Position numbers and translations under genes: made by a program. A DNA stretch of 64,000 bases, from assembly GCF_002994745.2 (NCBI RefSeq), contig NC_037090.1, positions 39,613,001 to 39,677,000 of the forward strand. Direction: 5' to 3'. Under the pieces are notes generated by a model that did not search any database, was not told the origin of the DNA, and saw only the letters and a list, made by a program, of their open reading frames with translations. This document shows positions 1 to 11,026 of the stretch, one piece after another (the stretch's first letter is position 1; each line of letters begins with the position of its first letter). The stretch is from Rosa chinensis (taxonomy: Eukaryota > Streptophyta > Magnoliopsida > Rosales > Rosaceae).

Positions 1-188
1 AAAATCAGTCCATGTTTGATGTTTCCGAACACCCACCAGAAACAGTGTACACAAACAAATCCAAAACCGATAGCACCCTCACCAATAAAAGACTATATCA
101 CTACAATGGGGGCTGTTAATCTTGATCATAATCTTGGTGTTGGATTTGGAGCTTTTTCTTGCCATTGTTAATCAATTTCTAAGAAAAA

Positions 189-435
189 CAAGAATTGAAG
201 CAATTAATCAACAGGACAAAAAAACTGAACAGGAATTTAGCCTAATTAATTAGCTTCATCTTTCTCTCACAACAAAACCAAGTCACAGATTCTTGACGAA
301 GCTACACCCTAGAAAATGAAATCTTCACCAATCAAACTAGAAATCTGAAAAATCAAGAATTGAAGCAAGCAACAGAACATGAAATTGAGCCTAATTAATT
401 AGCAAACACTAGCTCTCACAACAAAACAAAGTATG
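189..435. repeat. Imperfect tandem duplication, period about 150-165 bp
   Basis: Two neighbouring segments share ordered blocks: CAAGAATTGAAGCAA at about 190 and 353, CTAATTAATTAGC at about 241 and 391, and CTCTCACAACAAAAC at about 265 and 414. The spacing between blocks shrinks from left to right, so the copies have diverged by indels. It lies in the possible intron or 3' part of the minus-strand host locus. No function can be assigned. Confidence 0.6.
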
Positions 436-631
436 AAACAACTCCCAACAATCCCAATCCTCAACTTATACACAAAAGCCCAACTCACAATTACATTCAC
501 CACTGGTAGCAAATAGAATCGGCGAGCTTCTCCTTCTGGGATTTCTTTGAGAAAACCCCATTGGGAAAAACAGAGCAGGAAGAAGAACATAGATGTATCA
601 AAAATTCAAAACAGGGGAGATCAATAGAGTT

Positions 632-826
632 TCATACCTTGTTTACGAGAAAGTGAAAGAAAGATTGTTGCTTTGGTCCTTTGGAGATTTCTTCGTCTGC
701 GTTGCAGACTGAGGCTATTGGACAACAAGGGGTGAGATTTTCCACAAGAAGGGAATTTGGGGTGGGTTGCTTGAGGCATTTCACTATCGAAGAGAGACTT
801 AGGGGAGTTGTTTCATCGAAACGCAC
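632..826 (-). CDS. Possible first coding exon of an unidentified host gene
   Basis: A minus-strand open frame begins with ATG at 826 and encodes about 63 residues, starting MRFDETTPLSLSSIVKCLK. It ends at 634 with AAG directly followed by GTATGA, a good plant 5' splice donor. The peptide is rich in Ser, Pro and Leu and I do not recognise it. A downstream continuation may exist at about 503-550 (minus), where CTCAAAG precedes an in-frame short exon ending in TGA, but that acceptor is weak. The gypsy LTR at 885 starts only 58 bp upstream of the ATG, so if the gene is real the element sits in its 5' UTR or core promoter. It could also be a chance frame. Confidence 0.28.
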   Translation of the reverse strand: MRFDETTPLSLSSIVKCLKQPTPNSLLVENLTPCCPIASVCNADEEISKGPKQQSFFHFLVNKV

Positions 827-879
827 AAATCTGACCTACTGAGTGTCTGAGTAGTGTGACTGTGTGAGGCTGTGAGTTG

Positions 880-884
880 CTATG
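880..884. repeat. Left target-site duplication of the chromovirus (CTATG)
   Basis: The five bases before the 5' LTR are CTATG. The five after the 3' LTR (8949-8953) are CTGTG. This is a 5-bp duplication with one A/G transition, as expected for Ty3/gypsy integration followed by drift. Confidence 0.7.
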
Positions 885-1204
885 TGTTAGGGGCCGCACT
901 TGTAATGCTGCAAGCAACCTTGTCCAAGGTCATTAGTCAAGCCTTTGGTTGGTTTGCTTGTGTGCTAAGGATGTTTTGGTAATTTACAAATTATGTAATT
1001 TATTTTATTTTAGCATTAATCTCCTCGGCCTTTTTCATGTTTCCTCCTGTCATGTTCATGTAAGGCCGATATGCTCTTTGGGGAGGAGTTCCTAGTCGGC
1101 ATAGTTTGGACTAGTGAACTAGTATAGGTACTCACTTGGTTGACTTGCTTGCTAGCGAGTGCCGCACGGTCCACTTTGCGCATTGCAAAGTTCGGCCCAT
1201 GACA
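885..1204 (+). repeat. 5' LTR of chromodomain Ty3/gypsy element
   Basis: The 320-bp LTR starts TGTTAGGGGC and ends CCATGACA (TG...CA). It is repeated with equal length at 8629-8948. I count 10 differences between the two copies, all transitions. A primer-binding site follows two bases after the LTR end. Short LTRs of this size fit Reina-like chromoviruses, although the clade is inferred. Confidence 0.93.
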
Positions 1205-1206
1205 GT

Positions 1207-1219
1207 TGGTATCAGAGCC
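1207..1219 (+). other. Primer-binding site, initiator tRNA-Met type
   Basis: TGGTATCAGAGCC lies two bases after the 5' LTR. It is the usual complement of the 3' end of plant initiator tRNA-Met that primes minus-strand synthesis in many plant LTR retrotransposons. Confidence 0.92.
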
Positions 1220-1244
1220 AACTCGGCTCAAAAAGCTCACTACG

Positions 1245-3641
1245 ATGACAGGCAAGATGACAAACCAACAAAGATTTGATTGGTATGACCAGCAACTCGG
1301 AGAACTTGCAGGGGTGCCCGATAGGTTGATTGATATCACTAAGGTGTTGGACCGCATCGACCTAGATGAGTTGGCGGCGCGGATGATAAAGGTGGAGAGC
1401 CTAAAGGACCGAGTTGTGGCCCTTGAAAAATGTAAAGCTCGAGGAAGCGGAAGGGAGAGAAATGAGGAAGAAACTCCCGTTCCGAACGAGCAGATGGGGG
1501 CAATGAGTGATGCCCTTGACACACTCCAGGTGACGGTGGACAATATGGCAGAAGATGTCCGAGCCACCATTGATGCATTCAGGAACGAGCTGGTGGAGAT
1601 GAGTACCAAGCTCAACCTGACCATCCGTGCGATGGGAAACCAACCTGTGACGAACTACAGGAAGGTAAAGATACCAGAACCTCAAGCATTTGGAGGGGCA
1701 CAAGATGCCAAGGAGCTTGAGAATTACTTATTTGATATGGAGCAATACTTCCGAGTAGTGAAGCCAGACTCGGAAGAGGTGAAGGTGAACATGGCAACAA
1801 TGTATTTGTCAGGAGATGCAAAACTATGGTGGAGAACCAAGTATAATGACATCCAAAGGGGAGTATGCACCATTGACACTTGGGAAGACCTTAAGAAGGA
1901 GCTCAAAGCTCAGTTCTTCCCCGAGAATGTTGAATACATTGCCAGACGGCAACTAAGGGAGCTCAAGCACACCAACAACATCCGAGATTTTGTGAACAAG
2001 TTCTCTGTGCTCATGCTTGACATCCCAGATATGTCAGAGAAGGATCGGCTGTTCTATTTCCTTGAAGGCTTAAAGCCATGGGCGAGGATAGAACTTCAGC
2101 GGCAGAGGGTCCAAGATTTGGCCTCCGCATAAGCTGCTGCTGAAAGGTTGACGGACTACACATTCGAAGAGAACTCTTCTATTAAGACTCAGCCATTTTC
2201 GAATGCGAATGTCAACAGAAATGTAAGGCCTGGACCGAGTAGAAGTGGGGGAGTGGAGTCCAAATTTTCCAACTCAGGAGGAGGGGACAGAAGAACAGTG
2301 AACGCGAGGGACACGGCAACGTCCAAGCCTGTTGCCTCGACAGGGGTCTTCACCCCTCGACCTTTTAATCCCTCGGGCTATGCCCCAAAGCCTCTAGCAT
2401 GCTTCTTATGCAGAGGACCTTATAGAGTGAATGAATGCCCTCATAAGACTGCTCTCTCTGCTCTACAAGCTCATATTCAATTAAAGGAAATAGAGGATCA
2501 GCAAGAGCCTGAGGAGGAACCTGGTCACATGGGAGCTTTGAGATTCTTGGGTGCAGTGGAGAAACAACCACGATCACCTAAGAAGTCCCAAGCTAAAGGC
2601 TTGATGTTCGTAGATGGTAGTATTAATGGGAAAGGAGCCAAGAGCGTGATGGTTGACACAGGGGCCACTCACAACTTTGTGTCAGAAGCTGAAGCTTGGA
2701 GGTTGGGGTTGAAGTTAGAGAAGGATGTGGGCCGCATGAAAGCTGTAAACTCAAAGGCCTCACCCACAACGGGCCTATCTCGAGGGGTATCACTCAAATT
2801 GGGTCACTGGCAAGGGAAGACCGACCTCGTAGTTGTTCAGATGGACGACTTTGATGTCATATTAGGAATGGAGTTCTTGTTGGCGAACAAAGCCATTCCC
2901 ATTCCTAGTGCCCAACACTTGCTCATTATGGGAGAAAGGTCGTGTGTGGTTCCTGCAAGAATCGAACAACCAAGTGAACCCCGCCTCTTGTCCGCCCTCC
3001 AGTTCAAGAAAGGCGTGAAGCGTGATGAGCCTACCTATGTAGCAGTTCCCCTGATAAGGGATGAGATTAAAGGAGAAGTGATTTCGAAGGAGATCGAGGG
3101 GGTATTGGAGAGCTATGTAGATGTGATGCCTCCCGAACTTCCCAAGGAATTACCTCCGAGAAGAAGTGTGGACCATGAGATTGAACTACTTCTGGGGGCC
3201 AAACCGCCTGCAAAGGCGCCTTACAGAATGGCTCCCCCAGAACTGGCGGAACTTCGAAAGCAGCTTGAGGACCTACTCAAGGCAGGATTCATTAGGCCAT
3301 CTAAAGCCCCCTTTGGTGCGCCCGTGTTGTTTCAAAAGAAGCACGATGGAAGTTGGAGATTGTGTGTGGACTATCGGGCTCTTAACAAAGTCACTGTGCG
3401 CAACAAGTACCCTATCCCTCTGATTGCAGATCTGTTCGATCAACTCAGTGGTGCCAAGTATTTCACAAAGCTAGATCTTCGCTCGGGGTACTATCAAGTT
3501 CGCATTGCAGAAGGCGATGAACACAAGACCGCGTGCGTCACCCGTTATGGCGCCTTCGAGTTCTTGGTGATGCCATTCGGGTTGACCAACGCACCAGCCA
3601 CATTCTGCACCTTGATGAACCAAGTTTTCCACGAGTACTTG
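1245..3641 (+). pseudogene. gag, protease and N-terminal RT of chromovirus polyprotein (broken)
   Basis: The first ATG after the primer site (1245) opens a Gag frame. It carries the retrotransposon-Gag core at about 1670-2090, with the segment AKLWWRTKYNDI and later FFPENVEYIARRQLRELK. A TAA at 2130-2132 interrupts it, and the same frame resumes at once. The zinc knuckle follows (2400-2438), but its histidine position is a tyrosine (TAT at 2421-2423). The aspartic protease motif DTGA is at 2655-2666. RT begins near 3235 and holds the first catalytic Asp in [10 protein letters not shown] (3474). At 3641 the frame is cut by the solo LTR. The premature stop, the lost knuckle histidine and the insertion all mark it as dead. 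The product would have been the virus-like-particle protein and replication enzymes of the element. Confidence 0.92.
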
Positions 3642-6283
3642 TGTCAGGACCCACCCCGGAATTACCCTCCTAACTCCAAGATGGACCTGCGGGGCCCACT
3701 TTTCGGGAAAATTCGACAGAACTTCCCCTAAAAGTGGACAACCCTAAACCGGCTGAAACCACTTCTAAGTATAGTAAATTTCTATGTTTGAAGCCACCCT
3801 GCTTCCTAGCAACAATCCGCAAATTTCCAAGTATAAACATCGTATTACACAAACATACCACTTATATAAATTACAAACCAGCAAATCAAATCTTTCAACT
3901 TCCTCCAATGTTATACAACTCCCATACACTCATAATTATACAAATGTATAAATCTACCCTTTTAAAGTAATCAGAGCAATCTAAAGAACACACTCGAAAT
4001 ATAATACATAAAGTAGGTTAATAAATAACCTACTGAGGATAGATGGCAAAGGTGGTGCTAGCCTCCACTCCTAAGCCGGTCAGCAACACTGCGATCTGGG
4101 CAATTGAAACCAAAGGGCCCAGGGGGAAAGTACATAAAAACGTTAGCGTGAGTGGACAAAATAAATAAGTATAAAGGAAGAAAAGTTTATACTTTCCCAC
4201 AAATTTCAATTATAAAATCTCGATGCATGCAACATTTATAAAACGTATTTCTTTAAATTCAAAAACTCGTGAAAAACATATCAGCCCCGCTGGTTAAAAG
4301 AATTCGGACTAGCCCCGCTAGTCAAGTAATGATAAAATATGGGGAAGAAATTTCACCATACAAAAGAAGGGAGCTTCCCAGGCTCGGGTCGGAGTGTCCC
4401 ACACTCTGGAGCATCCCATGCTCTGCTCTTACTCACCCACAAACACATAGTAAGCAGGGAGGAGTACTAATAGGCTAGCTAGCAATAAAATATAACGACC
4501 CAGGTATGGTGGGTAAAAACTATTAAAATCCAATAAATCCTTAAGGCTTCCCCATGTCCCACGAATAAAGAAAACGCGGGTACGATTCCCAACCGTACCC
4601 GGAAATTCTCGTAAAAAGTCATATAAACCAACAGCGTGTCCCACACGCTAAAAGGATAAATAGATTATCAATAAGGCATTCCCAATGCCAAAAATCGTAG
4701 GTCGATAAATAAATATGAAAATTTACTCCAACAAAACTCAATTCGCAAATAAGGTCTCAAATCGACGAATATAAATATAATATAAATAGTATAAATCCGG
4801 AAATCACATCGAAAACAATTCGTCGAAAATCAACAGCAATTATAAATTCGAATCCGAGCATAACAACTTAATAACCGAAACTCACAACCGGTATAAATCA
4901 TAATTATTTCATGAGAATCATTATTGAAAGCAAATCCACGAGATAAATCGCAATCAAATTCATATGCTCGGAAAATAATATGTTAATTAAATAGAACATA
5001 CTTTAGTAAATAAATGCATGCATCACTTATTTAAAAACAAAAGTCCACTCACAGTGTACGGCTAAGCTTGCCGTCGATCCGAACCCTCCTCGAGGGAATC
5101 CTCCTCATGTCCTGTATAATATAACGTCCGTAAACCCATAATTACAGGATGGAAACTAAATTACGATAAGTAAAACCAAACCCTAACATTATCTTTATAT
5201 GCCTAAAACCTCCCACTCTTATTCACTAATGTCATTCCCTTAAGGTATAGGCTTTAAGGCCGAAACAAGGAAATCTGATGGGTGGATTTCTCGCAATTCA
5301 ATTAACAATTTCCACCTTTGAACAAACATCAAATTCATATTCATTCCATCTCCAATTCTATCCCAAAGCTGCAATTATGAAACTAGATGTATAATTGACT
5401 AATTATCTCAACAACAGAAGTCAAAGTCCGGCCAAATCCAGTCTCACGCGCCACCAACAGTGGCGGCGCGTGGGTGCCAACCTCCACCACCGGCTACCAA
5501 ATTCCATGTATAGCTACAACTCAACCCACTGATTAATTTTCTCAACTCCAACATATCCCAATTTTACCTGGAAATGGTCGAATTCGGCCGGCGAAGATAA
5601 CCCAGAAATTCAAGAACCCTAGGTTGTCGATTCGGCCTCTACACAGCAAATTGGGATGCAAGACCTTAGGCGAAATGATCTTCGTCGAAAACCGAGCCTT
5701 CGACGCCGGTTTGGTGACCAGAGATGGCCAGAATCGTCGGAAATCGACAATAATGGCGAACTGCTACAGTAACCTTCCCCACTCAAAATCGAGCTCCTCC
5801 GGCCAAATCTCCACAAAATACCACCACAGATGCATCAAGTGGAAGGAGACGAGCTTGGGGATAGCCGGATTTCGTCGTGGGTCGGCCGGAGGGGAAGAAA
5901 TCAAAGGAAGAAAATTCGGGCCGAAAGGGAGGAAGGGTCGGGGAAGGAGAAGAGAGAGTTACCGGGGGCTAGGTAGATTTTCCGAAAATGAAAATCTACC
6001 AACAGTAACTTCCATATATATATTAATTACCATGAACAATAACTTTTACAATTTTGGCCATAACTCTCACATACTAAGTCCAATTTTTACGCACCATATA
6101 TGCACGCACTCGGTTTAAAGTCCTCTACAACTTTCATGAAGAACATTTCCTCAAATTTTGGCCCAAACAAAAAGTCAACTTTTAGGGCCACTAAAATTTC
6201 GATAAAAAGTAAAAATTGAAAGTATTAGACAATTACCGTCCAAATAGTGAGTAAATCGTTAATTCTAGGTTCGGGACGTAACA
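3642..6283. mobile_element. Solo LTR (2642 bp) of a long-LTR retroelement family, nested in RT
   Basis: The insert starts TGTCAGGACCC and ends GGGACGTAACA, giving TG...CA ends with a short imperfect inverted terminal repeat. It is flanked by a perfect 5-bp duplication ACTTG (3637-3641 and 6284-6288). No gag or pol frame lies inside, and no second direct repeat was seen, so a solo LTR left by LTR-LTR recombination is the simplest reading. A related copy lies at 16755-19509. Both carry the same ordered landmarks: GTGAGTGGACAAAA, GATGCATGCAA, AGCCCCGCTAGTC, CATTCCCAATGCC and GCGTGTCCCACACGC. Such long LTRs with TGTCA-type ends are typical of Tekay/Del-like chromoviruses; that placement is inferred. 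Open frames inside it (for example 5624-6118) look like chance. Confidence 0.88.
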
Positions 6284-6288
6284 ACTTG

Positions 6289-8634
6289 GATAAGTTTGTG
6301 GTAGTCTATCTGGATGACATTGTGGTATACAGCTCCACCCTAGAAGAACACGTAGAGCACCTGAAGTTGGTGTTCCAACGGTTGCGGGACAATCAACTGT
6401 ATGTCAAGAGCAAGAAGTGCTCCTTCGCGCAAGTGACCATTAAGTTTCTAGGTCACGTTATTGAAAGGGGTCAAATCAGGATGGATATGGAGAAAGTAGA
6501 AGCCATAAAGGAGTGGCAAAACCCCAAGAATGTGAAAGAGCTACGTTCTTTTCTTGGGTTGGCTAATTACTACCGACGTTTCATTGAGAACTACTCAAAG
6601 AAGACAACCCCCTTAACTGAGCTCTTGAAGAAGGGAGTGACATGGGACTGGAGTAGTGATTGTGAGAAGGCCTTTCGAGATTTGAAGAAGGCCGTGATGG
6701 AAGATCCGGTCCTTACCTTACCTGACCTGAATTAGCCATTTGAAGTTCAGACAGATGCTTCTGACTTCGCCTTAGGAGGTGTTCTACTGCAACGGGGGCA
6801 TCCTGTTGCGTATGAAAGTCATAAACTCTCGGAAGCTGAGAGGAAGTACACGACTCAAGAGAAAGAGTTGCTAGCCGTGATTCACTGTTTGAGGACGTGG
6901 CGACACTATTTGTTGGGGTCAAAGATCTTTGTGAAGACAGACAATTCTGCCGTCAGCCACTTCCTGACCCAGCCAAAGTTAACTCCAAAGCAGGCTCAGT
7001 GGCAGAAGTTTCTTGCAGAGTTCGACTTCCAGTTCGAACATAAGGTTGGGCACACAAACCAAGTTGCTGATGCTCTAAGTCGCAAGGCCGACCTTGCCAC
7101 CCTCAAGGTGGTGGCCGCTTTGTCGAGCAGTATCATTGCCACAGACAACAATCAACGTATCAAGGGGAGTTTGGGGAAGGATCCCATGGCGCAATCCCTC
7201 ATAAAGATGGTGAAAGAAGGGAAGAGTCGTCGGTTTTGGATAGAGGATGACATATTGATGGCCAAAGGAGAACGAGTGTTTGTTCCACGTGCTGACGGAC
7301 TACGAAGAATGCTCATGAGGGAGTGTCACGACACCCTGTGGGCCGGTCACCCAGGATGGCAGAGAACCCACGCACTTCTCAAGCAGGGTTACTATTGGCC
7401 CCAGATGCGGGACGATGTCACGGAATACACCAAGACTTGCTTAACATGCCAGCAAGACAAGATTGTGCGTCAAAAGACTCCAGGGCTATTGGAACCACTA
7501 TCCATTCTGACTCGCCCGTGGGAGAGTGTCTCCCTTGACTTTATTACTAACCTCCCGAAGGTGGGAGACTTATCAGGCATCCTGGTGGTGGTTTATAGGT
7601 TTTCAAAGTATGCCACCTTTGTGCCAACTCCAAAGTATTGTTCAGCGGAAGACACAACAAGCCTCTTCTTCAAACATGTGGTGAAGTATTGGGGTGTGAC
7701 TCAGAACATTGTCAGTGATCGAGACACTAGGTTCACGGGAACATTCTGGACCGAGCTATTCAAGCTGCTCGGGTCTGAGCTCAACATATCTTCAAGTTAT
7801 CATCCACAAACTGAAGGGCAAACAGAAAGGTTCAATGGAATGTTGGAGGAATACTTGCGCCATTTCGTTCATGCCAATCAGCAAAATTGGGCGCAATTGC
7901 TAGATGTTGTACAATTTTGTTTCAACTCGAAGAAGATCTCATCCACCAACAAGAGTGCTTTTGAAATTGTCACTAGCCAACAGCCTTTCTTGCCTCATAC
8001 TGTGCGAGAAGTCTACAAAGGGGCGAATCCGCGTGCTTTCAACTTCACAAAAGAGTGGAAGACCAATGCCGAGATTGCTCAAGCCTACCTAGAGAAAGCG
8101 GCGGGGAGAATGAAGAAGTGGGCAGATGAAGGCCGCAAGCCCAGGGAGTTTAAAGCAGGAGACATGGTCCTTATCAAGCTGCTCCCGAAACAACTTAGGC
8201 TCCTGCGCTCCAGAGACAAGCGGCTATTCCGGAAGTATGAAGGACCGCTCCCCATCATTTCTAAAGTGGGGAAATGCTCCTACAAAGTTGATATTCCCGC
8301 CTGGATGAGAGTCCACCCCGTCTTCCACGTCAGCAACCTCAAGCCGCACCAGCCAGACCATGAAGATCAAGCACGCAACCAGCCTGTTCGAGAGCACGTC
8401 GACATCAGACCACCCAAGCCGAAAGAAGTGGAGGAGATCCTAGCAGAGAGAGTGACCAGAGTGTCAAGGTGCCCATGCCAGCAGTTCTTGGTCAAGTGGA
8501 AGGGTCTTGGAGATGAAGAAACCAGTTGGGAGAATGTTGAAGACCTGAAGAAGAAGTTCCAGCAGAAGATTGAAGACTTCAAGGCCAAAGCCGTCGTCGA
8601 GAGCGCCGACAGCTTAAGTGGGGGAGGATGTTAG
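6289..8634 (+). pseudogene. C-terminal RT, RNase H, integrase and chromodomain of chromovirus polyprotein
   Basis: This is the continuation of the interrupted polyprotein. The RT catalytic motif YLDD is at 6307-6318. RNase H begins near 6740 (QTDASDFALGGVLL). A TAG at 6733-6735 breaks the frame at the RT/RNase H border. Integrase follows with its HHCC finger at about 7327-7458 and the catalytic core at about 7530-7845 (second Asp in VSDRDTRF, Glu in EGQTERFN). In the core, the normally conserved VVVDRFSKY stretch reads VVVYRFSKY. The C-terminus (about 8425-8556) is a chromodomain with FLVKWKGLGDEETSWEN, which defines a chromovirus and is thought to guide integration to modified histones. The frame ends at 8634, six bases inside the 3' LTR. 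Confidence 0.93.
8616..8628 (+). other. Polypurine tract of chromovirus
   Basis: AAGTGGGGGAGGA abuts the 3' LTR start at 8629. It is the expected RNase H-resistant primer for plus-strand synthesis. Confidence 0.9.
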
Positions 8635-8948
8635 GGGCTGCACTTGTAATGCTGTAAGCAACCTTGTCCAAGGTCATTAGTCAAGCCTTTGGTTGGTTTG
8701 CTTGTGTGCTAGGAATGTTTTGGTAATTTACAAATTATGTAATTTATTTTATTTTAGCATTAGTCTCCTCGGCCTTTTTCATGTTTCCTCCTGTCATGTT
8801 CATGTAAGGCCGATATGCTCTTTGGGGAGGAGTTCCTAGTCGGCATAGTTTGGACTAGTGAACTAGTATAGGTACTCACTTGGCTGACTTGCTTGCTAGC
8901 AAGTGCCGCACAGTCCGCTTTGCGCATTGCAAAGTTCGGCCCGTGACA
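8629..8948 (+). repeat. 3' LTR of chromovirus
   Basis: This is a 320-bp copy of the 5' LTR, starting TGTTAGGGGC and ending CCGTGACA. Ten transitions and no indel separate the pair (about 3 percent). At a commonly used plant LTR rate of 1.3e-8 per site per year that is roughly 1.2 million years, probably an overestimate because all changes are transitions, consistent with methyl-cytosine decay. Flanking CTGTG (8949-8953) pairs with CTATG at 880-884. Confidence 0.93.
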
Positions 8949-9030
8949 CTGTGGGAGACAGGGAATACACGCGACTTTGATGGATAATTTTTTTTCTTTT
9001 TTTGGACTGGTTTGAGCTGAAGGTAGAGAG

Positions 9031-9080
9031 AGAGAGAGGGAGAGAGAGAGAGATATATATATATATACACACACACACAC
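9031..9080. repeat. Compound microsatellite (GA)n-(TA)n-(CA)n
   Basis: Consecutive runs of AG, then AT, then AC dinucleotides occur without spacers. The open frames that cross it are low-complexity artefacts. Confidence 0.9.
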
Positions 9081-9141
9081 CTAAGGATTTTTAGTCCAAA
9101 ATCTTGTCTAGGCTTCTACGTCCTTCCGCCCCTGCATCTAA

Positions 9142-9969
9142 GAGCAAGTGCACCCGTAGTCAAGAAAAGGCAAAGTCAAGAAGTCAAGAATTCGACCAGT
9201 CAAGTTACTATTCACTGCCACTGGACATGGGTTTACACCCGTTGTTTTTCTTTCCCGGTCAATACTGTTCATTATTATATAATTTTAGGGGGTCTCGAAA
9301 ATCGACTTTTTACGCATACATAATTTGGGAAAACTTCCTTCATTAAAGTTATAGAGATCGTTGATACGATCTCGTGCATACATGGAACGCAATATTCGGA
9401 GTTCGTATGAATTTTTGAAATCTGAAAATTTTCTATAAATAGCAACAAAAAAAAAAATTCTATTTTGTTTCAAAGGACGAAAATTTTTCATTTTTGCATT
9501 CCCCCCCCCCCCCCCGCGGTTCTCTCTCTCGCAGCTGCACCAGACCCGTCGTTTTTCGTCCGACCCGACCCAGCCCCCCAGAGGTCACCTCACCTCGTCC
9601 TGCCGCTCTGTGGAGTCAAACCGCCCAGAAGCTTCCCCTAGGCCGAGATCGAAGCAACCCAGCAGAGCAAATCGTCCGGCCACGTGAATCCTTGCGGCGC
9701 AGTGGAGGGTCTGGTGATGACGTCGCCCACGATCATTGCTGAGCCCCTCCTCACGTCAGCCACGATCAGGCTTGGAAACCGCTGGCATTTGGGCTTGACC
9801 GGTCAGGAAAATAGTCATGGCTGTGACTTATTTCTTGGTTGTAGTCAAGAAAGGGTTGGTTTTGCCCGGGCAAAAAACCACCGGTGGAAGGAGCAAAATC
9901 CATGTCAAGGTCATATAGTCAGGTTTTTCTTAACTATACCCAGTCAAGAGCAAACCAGTGGACTTGCTC
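9142..9969. mobile_element. 828-bp inverted-repeat DNA transposon, PIF/Harbinger-like, non-autonomous
   Basis: Ends are GAGCAAGTGCACC on the left and, read inward from the right, GAGCAAGTCCACT. They are flanked by TAA on both sides (9139-9141 and 9970-9972). The 3-bp TAA/TTA duplication is characteristic of PIF/Harbinger and Tourist-type elements. The subterminal regions carry repeated AGTCAAG motifs (left near 9156, 9173, 9181, 9199; right near 9843, 9950), which could be transposase-binding sites. The centre (9494-9780) is much more GC-rich than the flanks, starts with a run of 15 C and could be captured host DNA. Short open frames there (9494-9742, 9684-9980) are not recognisable. No transposase is encoded. 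Confidence 0.75.
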
Positions 9970-10055
9970 TAAGCGGATAAAATCGAAAGGAAATTTCTAC
10001 TAGTTAACTGTATTCAAGTTTAACCTGTAAGAGTCATGATGCGATCATTAATGGG

Positions 10056-10125
10056 CGTTCGTTATACTAGTAAAGAGCTGGTATAGAGAGTTATACTGTC
10101 GAGTTTTTTAAAAGTCATACTTCGG
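10056..10125. repeat. Left copy of a 70-bp direct duplication flanking the minus-strand copia
   Basis: The 70 bases from CGTTCGTTATACTAG to CATACTTCGG are repeated at 15466-15535 with a single A/G difference. Only the first five bases (CGTTC) are what an LTR element would duplicate. The other 65 are extra. Confidence 0.92.
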
Positions 10126-11014
10126 ACAGAATATGATTTTCTGGAAAACGAGGATTGCAGTGCACTGATCAATCCTTACTGGGCAGCAGAAACCAAAATA
10201 ACAAACTAAACACCAGATTTTGGTTACGCAGTGAAAACCTCAAGTATGAGATTAAAAACACTGCGGGACTCTTACTCTTGAGAACCCAAAATAAAGATCA
10301 TCATATTGAAAAGGATATGTTCTTTTACAAACTTTGAATAGCACTAGCTCGGCTATAAGATTCACACAAAATCTAATACAAAGTTTGTCTTCCTTCTAGA
10401 ACCCCTTCACTTGATCAATCTTCAATTCTTGCTCTTCTTTCTTCACCGTCTCTCTACTGATCTCGAGAGAGTATTATGCATATGAAACTATGATCACAAA
10501 CACCTATACATGGACCAAGTGTTTTGACTCTTTGTGAAGACACAAACTCAAACAAACATGCAAGACTCTATCAAAATTCTTGCCTCTATAGATGTGTATG
10601 CAGACCGTGTATATTTTCTACTCATATAATAGACCTGCGGCAACTACTCAAAGATGATGCAAAGATTCTACCCTAATTCCCAATTAATTTGGAAAGAAAC
10701 ATCCCATATATGAACTCCAACAAATCTTAAGGGAAATCAATTAGGAAGACAAGTCCTAAAAACCCTAGGGCATCAACACCACGATTTTAACACTCAGAAA
10801 AATCTTTTAAAGACATAAATACATAAAACCTAAAACCTACTTTCCAAAATCGGACTCCACATAAAACTGACAGCTGACTCGGGAATTGCAACACACGTTG
10901 CAATCCCATGCATATGCAGATGCAATTACCTGTGACTCTCCGAGATCAGTAAAGGGCTTTGTCATAGTTTTGTATGGGAATGCCAATACGATATGTACAA
11001 GAATTGTACCTATA
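10124..11014 (-). repeat. 3' LTR of Sirevirus-like copia copy 1 (11 bp short at its outer end)
   Basis: This is the minus-strand element's 3' LTR, 891 bp against 902 bp for the other LTR. The missing 11 bp are exactly the outer terminus (TGAAAATACAA on the plus strand). The join to the flank occurs at a shared GG. About 11 substitutions separate the LTRs (about 1.2 percent), suggesting an insertion within roughly half a million years. Its U3 start reads TATAGG instead of TGTAGG on the minus strand. It contains the palindrome described at 15333. Confidence 0.9.
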
Positions 11015-11026
11015 ATCTCCCCCTTT
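11015..11026 (-). other. Polypurine tract of copia copy 1
   Basis: On the minus strand, CAAAGGGGGAGAT directly precedes the 3' LTR. Similar purine tracts recur upstream at about 11062, 11230, 11364 and 11695 (each CCCCC-bearing on the plus strand), a multiple-PPT arrangement described for Sireviruses. Confidence 0.85.

Noticed and set aside
1016..1703. Minus-strand open frames across the chromovirus LTR and gag
   Set aside because: They are the reverse of a convincing Gag frame, and part of the same frame recurs in the other LTR. No domain.
5624..6118. 164-codon frame inside the first solo LTR
   Set aside because: The equivalent position of the sister solo LTR has no such frame, so it is not conserved coding sequence.
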